From Oxalobacteraceae bacterium (GTDB lineage: Bacteria; Pseudomonadota; Gammaproteobacteria; Burkholderiales; Burkholderiaceae_D), in NCBI GenBank assembly GCA_003132085.1, contig PKWO01000500.1:1-7282 (forward strand): a stretch of 7,282 nucleotides of DNA. The letters are read 5' to 3'. The position numbers were made by a program, and so were the translations under genes. Each line of letters begins with the position of its first letter. Position 1 is the stretch's first letter. The notes under the pieces are model-generated. The model was not told where the DNA came from, did no database searches, and worked only from the letters and a program-made list of their open reading frames with translations. Below are positions 1 to 4,805 of this stretch, in pieces.

Positions 1-674
1 TCGGCACCGAATGGGTGCAAGGTGCGATGAGGCTGCGCAAACCCGACTGGATAGAGCTTGAGTATGCGCAGCAAATGATGGCGTGGATGCTGTTTATCGA
101 GCAGCCGCAAAGCATCGCGCAACTAGGCCTCGGCACCGGCGCCTTGACCAAATTTTGTTACCGGCAGTTTCCGCATGCACGCGTGACGGCGGTTGAATTG
201 AATCCTTCGGTCATTGCCATCTGCGACAGCATGTTCAAACTTCCCCCGAATGACGAACGGCTCACGGTGCTGGAAATGGACGCGCTGGATTTTGTGACCG
301 ACCCAGCCAACTTCGAGACCATTGATGTGCTGCAAGCCGACCTGTACGACGCCACCGCACGCGGACCGGTGCTCGATAGCGCGGAATTCTATCAAGCTTG
401 TGCCGCCTGCCTGACGCCGCAGGGCGTGATGACCGTCAACCTGTTCGGCGATCACCCCAGTTACGCAAAGAACCTGAAAGCGATGCGTTTCGCTTTTGAC
501 AAGGTGCTTTGCCTGCCTGAAGTACACGATGGCAATGTCGTTGCGATCGCGTTCAAGCGGGGGAGCGCACTTGATTTTCCGGCATTATACGAACGTGCGC
601 TAAGCATCGCCCAAGCCACCAAACTGCCGGCCAAGTCCTGGGTCAACGGCTTGAAGGCAGCGCAACCGGCATGA
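1..674 (+). CDS. Spermidine synthase-like SAM-dependent methyltransferase-fold protein, 5' end outside window
   Basis: The reading frame is open to the left edge. Bases 3-14 encode G-T-E-W, which runs straight into VQGAMRLRKPDW, so the GTG at 15 is probably internal and the true start lies upstream. The stop is TGA at 672-674. Counted from base 3, the visible fragment has a Rossmann-type SAM-binding loop LGLGTG (about residues 41-46) and an acidic strand end AVELNP (about 63-68, E65). A later D-A-L-D-F segment and a conserved-looking N-L-F-G-D-H strand near the C-terminal half follow. This is the spermidine synthase-like superfamily. The classical GGGDGG loop and VDSTDP catalytic segment of true aminopropyltransferases are replaced (LGLGTG, QADLYD), so polyamine synthesis is doubtful and the substrate is unknown. 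It lies in the same direction as the ATPase gene, with roughly 90 bases between the stop and that gene's ATG; co-transcription is possible. Confidence 0.85.
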   Translation, partial: GTEWVQGAMRLRKPDWIELEYAQQMMAWMLFIEQPQSIAQLGLGTGALTKFCYRQFPHARVTAVELNPSVIAICDSMFKLPPNDERLTVLEMDALDFVTDPANFETIDVLQADLYDATARGPVLDSAEFYQACAACLTPQGVMTVNLFGDHPSYAKNLKAMRFAFDKVLCLPEVHDGNVVAIAFKRGSALDFPALYERALSIAQATKLPAKSWVNGLKAAQPA

Positions 675-765
675 TAGTTTCGCATTTCTTCGCTTTTAAA
701 CTTACCAAAACAAGCGGCAACTGGTACGCTTGAGCGCAATACATGCATCGTCGTCAAATACTGCC

Positions 766-2550
766 ATGAACAAAGTCGCACAAAGAGTACTGGATCTGCA
801 ACAAATTTTCAGTTGGCTGCTGGCCGATGGCATTGTCGATAAAGTCAACGCCAAGAAACAATATACGCATGCGCAAGGCATATGGAATAACGCCGCCATC
901 CCCATGCATCCGCTGGTTGCGGTCGCGCAATGCAAGTTGCAATCCGCATTCCCGCCGCACCGGCTGGTCACGCTGGAATGGCTGACCGAATGGGTGGCCG
1001 GCAAGGTGCAATTGCCTTTCTTCCGCATTGATCCTCTCAAGATAGATTTCACGAAAGTGGCGGATGTGATGTCGGCGACCTATGCCGCGCGCTTCAACAT
1101 CCTGCCGGTTGACCTGACCGCGACCGAATTGACGATTGCCACCGCCGACCCGTTCAGCATCGAATGGGAAGCGGAGATTGCCAGGATTTCGCGCCGCAGC
1201 GTCAAGCTGGTGATGGCCAGCCCGCTTGATATTGCCCAATATACGTCCCAGTTCTTTTCGCTCGCGAAATCGATCAAGGGGGCCCGCAAGTTGAATGGCG
1301 CAGATTTGTCTTTGCGCAACAATTTCGAACAACTGGTCGAAATGGGCATGGGCAGCAAGCAGGTCGACGCCAACGACCAGCACATCATCAATATTGTCGA
1401 TTGGCTTTGGCAATATGCGTTCGACCAACGGGCTTCCGATATTCACCTGGAGCCCAAGCGCGATTTCAGCGCGATCCGCTTCCGCATCGACGGGATTCTG
1501 CATCAGGTATACCAGGTGCCGGCCATCGTCATGATCGCTATGACCGCGCGCATCAAATTGCTGGGCCGCATGGATGTGATCGAAAAGCGCCGCCCGCAAG
1601 ACGGCCGCATTAAAACCCGCACGCCCGGCGGCCAGGAAATCGAATTGCGCTTGTCGACCTTGCCCACTGCCTTCGGCGAAAAAATGGTGATGCGGATTTT
1701 CGATCCCGAAGTGGTGGTGAAGACGCTGCCCGAACTCGGCTTCCCGATCGATGACGCGATCCGCTGGGACAGCCTGACCACCCGGCCGCATGGCATTATC
1801 CTGGTGACCGGGCCAACCGGCTCCGGCAAGACCACGACGCTCTACACCACGCTCAAGGCGCTGGCGACTTCAGAGGTCAACGTTTGCACGGTTGAAGACC
1901 CGATTGAAATGGTCGAACCCGCATTCAATCAAATGCAGGTGCAGCACGGCCTAGACCTGTCCTTCGCCGATGGCGTGCGCGCGCTGATGCGGCAAGACCC
2001 CGACATCATCATGATCGGTGAAATCCGCGATCTGGAAACCGCGGAAATGGCGATCCAGGCAGCGTTGACCGGCCACTTGGTACTCTCGACCCTGCACACC
2101 AACGACGCACCTTCGGCCGTAATGCGCATGCTGGAACTGGGAGTGCCCTATTACCTGCTGGAGGCGACCCTGATCGGCATCATGGCGCAACGGCTGGTAC
2201 GCACGCTATGCCCGGACTGCAAGGCAGCCGGCGGCAAAATCACCGACGATATTTGGGAGAGCCTGACCGAAGGGCAAAACATGCCGAAACCAACCGTCGT
2301 CTATCGCCCGGTCGGTTGCCCGGAATGCCGTCAAACCGGCTTTCGCGGTCGCACCGGACTCTATGAATTGCTGACCGTCACCCAAAAATTTTCGAAAATG
2401 ATCCAGCAAGAAACCGACATTCACGCGCTGAAACTGCAAGCGATGACCGATGGCCTGAAACCGTTGCGCGTAGCGGGGGCGTTCAAGGTGATCGAAGGGA
2501 TGACAACGGCGGACGAAATTTTGAAAGTGACGGCGTCGTTGACCCAATAG
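766..2550 (+). CDS. GspE/PilB family type II secretion / type IV pilus assembly ATPase
   Basis: This is a hexameric cytoplasmic motor ATPase of the GspE/PilB/PulE family, which powers pilin or pseudopilin assembly at the inner membrane. Numbered from the ATG at 766 (594 aa), residues 1-170 form a divergent T2SSE_N/MshEN-like domain ending in the typical ADPFSIEW segment. RASDIHLE is at 222-229, Walker A GPTGSGKT at 349-356 and the Asp box CTVEDPIE at 374-381. Walker B is DPDIIMIGE at 411-419 with E419, and the His box GHLVLSTLHTND is at 436-447. A zinc-binding tetracysteine is formed by C482, C485, C518 and C521. All core motifs are intact, so it should be active. The start is uncertain: the frame opens at a TTG at 730 (12 residues earlier), neither start has a good Shine-Dalgarno, and ATG 766 is preferred by codon. 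No other pilus or secretion genes are in view, so PilB-type versus GspE-type cannot be decided. Confidence 0.93.
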   Translation: MNKVAQRVLDLQQIFSWLLADGIVDKVNAKKQYTHAQGIWNNAAIPMHPLVAVAQCKLQSAFPPHRLVTLEWLTEWVAGKVQLPFFRIDPLKIDFTKVADVMSATYAARFNILPVDLTATELTIATADPFSIEWEAEIARISRRSVKLVMASPLDIAQYTSQFFSLAKSIKGARKLNGADLSLRNNFEQLVEMGMGSKQVDANDQHIINIVDWLWQYAFDQRASDIHLEPKRDFSAIRFRIDGILHQVYQVPAIVMIAMTARIKLLGRMDVIEKRRPQDGRIKTRTPGGQEIELRLSTLPTAFGEKMVMRIFDPEVVVKTLPELGFPIDDAIRWDSLTTRPHGIILVTGPTGSGKTTTLYTTLKALATSEVNVCTVEDPIEMVEPAFNQMQVQHGLDLSFADGVRALMRQDPDIIMIGEIRDLETAEMAIQAALTGHLVLSTLHTNDAPSAVMRMLELGVPYYLLEATLIGIMAQRLVRTLCPDCKAAGGKITDDIWESLTEGQNMPKPTVVYRPVGCPECRQTGFRGRTGLYELLTVTQKFSKMIQQETDIHALKLQAMTDGLKPLRVAGAFKVIEGMTTADEILKVTASLTQ

Positions 2551-2567
2551 CCGAAATTCCGGAATAA

Positions 2568-2597
2568 TTGAACCGGCCAGAAAAAATGTTGTATAAT
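2568..2597 (+). promoter_or_regulatory. Sigma-70 promoter of the tRNA-Lys locus
   Basis: TTGAAC at 2568-2573 (4 of 6 to TTGACA) and a perfect TATAAT at 2592-2597 are separated by 18 bases. A G/C-rich discriminator TCGGCCC follows, as is usual for stringently controlled stable-RNA promoters. The expected start is near 2604, about six bases before the tRNA-like sequence at 2610. This is the only strong promoter seen before the terminator at 2888, so it may also feed the intact tRNA-Lys through the broken copy. Confidence 0.75.
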
Positions 2598-2609
2598 TCG
2601 GCCCTCGTT

Positions 2610-2662
2610 GGGTCGTTAGCTCAGTTGGTAGTGCAGCGGACTCTTAAGACGCTGCGCGAGTT
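2610..2662 (+). pseudogene. Truncated tRNA-Lys (CUU) copy, 5' half only
   Basis: The first 38 bases follow a Lys tRNA: acceptor 5' strand GGGTCGT (2610-2616), TA, D-stem GCTC, D-loop AGTTGGTA, then GTGC where GAGC is expected (a T-T mismatch in the D-stem). The anticodon stem 5' strand is GCGGA (2636-2640) and the loop is CTCTTAA with anticodon CTT (2643-2645). After that it decays. The 3' anticodon strand reads GACGC, not TCCGT or TCCGC, and only GCGCGAGTT resembles the variable/T-arm region. No T-loop, 3' acceptor strand or CCA follows in the next 135 bases. It cannot fold as a mature tRNA, but the promoter just upstream is intact. Confidence 0.75.
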
Positions 2663-2797
2663 GGCAATTGACAGCTACGTCGTTGATATTAAAGCGTTTT
2701 CCAAATTTATTTTTCGCGAAAATACCTTGCAAAGTTCTGCAAAAATGTGTGCGCGGTAATTTGACTGCACTATAGCAGATTGAATGTTGTACATGTC
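2663..2797. other. AT-rich spacer between broken and intact tRNA-Lys
   Basis: This 135-base stretch contains no gene I can support and is clearly richer in A+T than the flanking core genes. It holds an isolated consensus -35-like TTGACA (2668-2673) without a properly spaced -10, a perfect 12-base palindrome TTTTCGCGAAAA (2711-2722), and TTGCAAAGTT (2727-2736), which recurs after the tRNA. It also holds AATGTTGTA (2783-2791), a copy of the word that covers the -10 region of the upstream promoter. TTGACT at 2761-2766 lies at a plausible distance for a -35 of the intact tRNA, but the matching -10 is poor. Confidence 0.5.
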
Positions 2798-2873
2798 GGG
2801 GTGTTAGCTCAGTTGGTAGAGCAGCTGACTCTTAATCAGTAGGTCGCGTGTTCGAGCCACGCACACCCCACCA
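2798..2873 (+). tRNA. tRNA-Lys (anticodon CUU)
   Basis: This is a complete cloverleaf of 76 bases with encoded CCA. The acceptor stem is GGGGTGT (2798-2804) with ACACCCC (2863-2869), the discriminator is A2870 and CCA is 2871-2873. The D-arm is GCTC-AGTTGGTA-GAGC (2807-2822). The anticodon stem GCTGA/TCAGT has one G-T closing pair and the loop CTCTTAA (2829-2835), giving anticodon CTT at 2831-2833, which reads AAG Lys codons. The variable loop is AGGTC. The T-arm is GCGTG-TTCGAGC-CACGC (2846-2862). An intrinsic terminator follows 14 bases later. Its own upstream promoter looks weak; transcription may come from the promoter at 2568-2597. Confidence 0.97.
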
Positions 2874-2887
2874 AAATTCAAGCATTT

Positions 2888-2914
2888 AGCCCAACTTCCG
2901 AGTTGGGCTTTTTG
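2888..2914 (+). terminator. Rho-independent terminator of the tRNA-Lys transcript
   Basis: A perfect 9-base stem AGCCCAACT (2888-2896) and AGTTGGGCT (2901-2909), with a TCCG tetraloop, is followed directly by a T-rich run (TTTTGTTTTT). It closes the tRNA transcription unit and separates it from the immunity-like gene downstream. Confidence 0.92.
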
Positions 2915-2971
2915 TTTTTCAACTGTCGTTCTTTGCAAAGTTTCCACTTTGCATGGCTTTACCTTACTCTC

Positions 2972-3000
2972 TTAAGATGGCACACTGTTGTGAGCATAAT
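2972..3000 (+). promoter_or_regulatory. Candidate promoter of the immunity-like gene
   Basis: TTAAGA (2972-2977, 4 of 6 to the -35 consensus) and CATAAT (2995-3000, 5 of 6 to the -10 consensus) are 17 bases apart. Transcription would start near 3007 and give a leader of about 31 bases. It lies after the tRNA terminator and directly before the gene at 3038. It is plausible from sequence only, and AT-rich DNA produces such matches by chance. Confidence 0.42.
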
Positions 3001-3020
3001 TGGTACTTACTTCACACTTT

Positions 3021-3034
3021 AACTTCTGGAAGTT
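3021..3034. repeat. Inverted repeat over the ribosome binding site of the immunity-like gene
   Basis: AACTTC-TG-GAAGTT is a perfect 6-base inverted repeat with a 2-base centre. It ends three bases before the ATG at 3038 and contains the only Shine-Dalgarno-like sequence (GGAAG, 3028-3032). It could be a repressor site; as RNA, the 2-base centre makes a stable full hairpin less likely. The function is inferred only. Confidence 0.4.
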
Positions 3035-3037
3035 TCA

Positions 3038-4021
3038 ATGAAAAACTGGCTGAAATTTACTGATCGTGTCAAAAAAAAATACCCCGCTGCTGCTGCACAT
3101 TTGAATGAGAAGGCGGGAGCTGGTGACATCGAAACACTTGAACAGCGATTTGGCCATACATTACCCCAAGCGTTCCGCGATTTGTATGAAATAAACAATG
3201 GTGAAAAGGAGAGCTCTCCCGGCGTTATTTTTGGGATCAGATTCCTGCCCATTCATGCGATTATTGATGAACTGAACGAATGGCAGGAGGTGATTCGCGG
3301 AGGACTCGACGACCAAAACGAATTTTGTACGTCAAAACCGAAAGGTGCGATCCAATGCGTCTATGCCAATAAAAATTGGCTCCCGTTGTTTAGCGATAGT
3401 GGCGGAAATCACATCGGGCTGGATTTTGATCCCGCCGCCAAGGGGACCATCGGGCAGGTAATAAATTTTGGCCGTGACGAAGAAGGCAAGCACGTCCTCG
3501 CGAAAGACCTGGCGACGTTCATAACCCAACTCTCCAAACTTGTTGATTCGAAAGTTGTTCAGGAAGAGGGAGATGGCGGGTTTTCAGTGAACGAAATGCA
3601 CTTCATTGACGCCATCAAGGACATCAAGAACTTACCCAGCAAGAATCCAGAGGATGGGTACGATTCTGTATGGATTTGCCCAGGGGGCAATAGCTCAATC
3701 CCCAAAGGCTACTTCGGATCCGGACGAATAAACGGCTACTCGAATGGAAGGTCGTTTCTTGAGGATTTCAAAATACAACGGAAAGAGGGGTCTTCGCCCG
3801 ATTGTTTCGGGGTTTCAATGGGAATGCCAGCTCCCTTGGCTACTCTGCTGAAAAATCAAGACCGTTCGAAAAAATATCTGGCAGCTCTCCAAGAAGATGC
3901 CCTAAAACTTGGAATTGCAGAGGCTGAATATATTCATATTTTGACGAACCATATCTATACTCCCAATGACGGTATTGCACAGGATGCGTGCGTTACTTTC
4001 ATAGGTTGCTACAAAGTTTGA
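3038..4021 (+). CDS. Fused SUKH (SMI1/KNR4) and Imm22-like immunity protein
   Basis: This is a 327-aa protein with no signal peptide or membrane segment, probably cytosolic. Residues about 29-170 look like a SUKH-1/SMI1-KNR4 domain: IETLEQRFGHTLPQAFRDLYEINNG near the start, then WLPLFSDSGGNHIGLDFDP (114-132) and a late DLATFITQL helix. Residues about 208-327 resemble the Imm22 immunity family: SVWI (210-213), FLEDFKI (240-246), a helix ending in the LGIAEAEYIHILTNHIY segment (291-307), and the final strand VTFIGCYKV. Both families are known as immunity proteins that bind and neutralise polymorphic nuclease or other contact-dependent toxins, so it may protect against two unrelated toxins. The SUKH call is fairly firm and the Imm22 call is from memory of the family pattern. 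The gene stands alone downstream of a tRNA locus, is more AT-rich than its neighbours, and has no toxin beside it. Confidence 0.8.
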   Translation: MKNWLKFTDRVKKKYPAAAAHLNEKAGAGDIETLEQRFGHTLPQAFRDLYEINNGEKESSPGVIFGIRFLPIHAIIDELNEWQEVIRGGLDDQNEFCTSKPKGAIQCVYANKNWLPLFSDSGGNHIGLDFDPAAKGTIGQVINFGRDEEGKHVLAKDLATFITQLSKLVDSKVVQEEGDGGFSVNEMHFIDAIKDIKNLPSKNPEDGYDSVWICPGGNSSIPKGYFGSGRINGYSNGRSFLEDFKIQRKEGSSPDCFGVSMGMPAPLATLLKNQDRSKKYLAALQEDALKLGIAEAEYIHILTNHIYTPNDGIAQDACVTFIGCYKV

Positions 4022-4057
4022 GACGGTGCGGAGGCGTACAGACACTTCGGAAAGTAC

Positions 4058-4086
4058 GGAACAAACTGGTATTCGATCAGTCTGGC
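4058..4086 (+). promoter_or_regulatory. Candidate ECF sigma (RpoE-type) promoter
   Basis: GGAAC (4058-4062), then 17 bases, then GTCTGG (4080-4085), fits the general RpoE layout of GGAAC plus a GTC-type -10 at the usual distance. It sits in the 90-base gap before a gene that resembles general stress proteins. No convincing sigma-70 promoter is visible in the gap. One match in a short gap is weak evidence. Confidence 0.28.
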
Positions 4087-4098
4087 CCGACTCACACC

Positions 4099-4105
4099 AA
4101 GGAGG
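4099..4105 (+). promoter_or_regulatory. Strong Shine-Dalgarno AAGGAGG
   Basis: A near-perfect anti-16S match lies six bases before the ATG at 4112. It fixes that start and suggests a high translation rate. Confidence 0.85.
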
Positions 4106-4111
4106 AAGAAC

Positions 4112-4636
4112 ATGAACGAATATCGCCATCACATATCGGGCTTTTTTTCCCGTCGAGAGGAAGCGGAAAGCGCGTTATCCAGACTGGTCGAGCGGGGGTT
4201 GCCGCGCGAACAGCTACGGATATTCAAAACCGACTCAGCGCCGCTTGTGCCCGGCGTGCAATCGGACAGCGATGAAGCGCTGAAGGACGTGCTCGTGGAC
4301 GGCGCCATCGGAACCGCGGTTGGCACTGGCATCGGCGCGCTAGGGGAACTGGCGCTGGTGGCCGCGAACGTGAGTTTGTTCATCGCCAGCCCGTTGATCG
4401 CGCCCTTGGCGATGTTGGGATGGGGCGCCAGCCTTGGCGCTTTGATCGGCACCGCGGCTGGCGCGTCGGCAGGCGCAGAACACAAGGAAGGACGGTTTGC
4501 GGACCTGATTCGCGATGCGATCTCGAGCGGCCAAGTAGTGTTGGTGGCCGAGACCCGGACGACGCAAGAGACAGCGATCGCGAGGGAAGTCATCGAGAGC
4601 GCGGTTGGCGACTACAGGGAAACAGGCACGGTATAA
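4112..4636 (+). CDS. Glycine-rich membrane-associated stress-type protein (general stress protein 17M/YflT-like)
   Basis: This is a 174-aa protein. Residues 5-42 (HHISGFFSRREEAESALSRL to LRIFKTDS) have the beta-alpha-beta pattern of the YflT/general stress 17M domain: a short strand, a helix starting REEAESA, then a second strand. Residues about 62-122 are an Ala/Gly-rich hydrophobic stretch with repeated small-residue spacing (GAIGTAVGTGIGALG, then GWGASLGALIGTAAGASAGA). This suggests a glycine-zipper helical hairpin that inserts in or lies on the membrane. Residues 127-170 return to a soluble alpha/beta segment (FADLIRDAISSGQVVLVAET). The start is set by the AAGGAGG site. Such genes are common in proteobacteria, often induced by stress, and of unknown molecular function. 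It is 90 bases after the immunity-like gene and higher in G+C, so it probably belongs to a different unit. Confidence 0.8.
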   Translation: MNEYRHHISGFFSRREEAESALSRLVERGLPREQLRIFKTDSAPLVPGVQSDSDEALKDVLVDGAIGTAVGTGIGALGELALVAANVSLFIASPLIAPLAMLGWGASLGALIGTAAGASAGAEHKEGRFADLIRDAISSGQVVLVAETRTTQETAIAREVIESAVGDYRETGTV

Positions 4637-4805
4637 GGGTGGCTGCGGTGTTCATCGATTTGGCGTGCGTCGAGCATATCAACGATTCGCAACCGCATTC
4701 ACCAAAAGACTCAAAAACTGTCTGCAATAGTTTGTGTCGAATGATGAAAATTGGTCCACATATTGCGCGCGGTGAAGGTCAAAAAGAGTTATTGCGACGG
4801 AACCA
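4637..4805. other. Convergent intergenic gap without clear features
   Basis: This 169-base gap separates the converging stress-type gene (+) and oxidoreductase gene (-). I see no convincing intrinsic terminator, RNA gene or repeat. A short open frame starting at TTG 4751 runs into the antisense of the oxidoreductase gene and is not supported as a gene. Confidence 0.5.

Noticed and set aside
754..1791. Long minus-strand open frame of 345 codons inside the ATPase gene
   Set aside because: It is an antisense shadow in GC-rich coding sequence. The plus-strand frame carries all family motifs; this one is rich in Arg, His and Gln without any pattern.
2668..2692. Second promoter with a perfect -35 TTGACA
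   Set aside because: The nearest -10-like hexamer (TATTAA, 2687-2692) is only 13 bases away, too close for sigma-70, and no good hexamer is found at 16-18 bases.
2568..2759. Open frame of 63 codons over the broken tRNA region
   Set aside because: It begins with TTG inside the promoter -35 region, spans tRNA-derived sequence, and has no Shine-Dalgarno or recognisable protein pattern.
2610..2873. CRISPR-like or tandem repeat array from the repeated tRNA 5' words
   Set aside because: There are only two copies, and the similarity is fully explained by two tRNA-Lys genes.
2874..4111. Attachment site copy of the tRNA-Lys 3' end (attR)
   Set aside because: I looked for a repeat of the T-arm and CCA end downstream of the tRNA and found none in the window.
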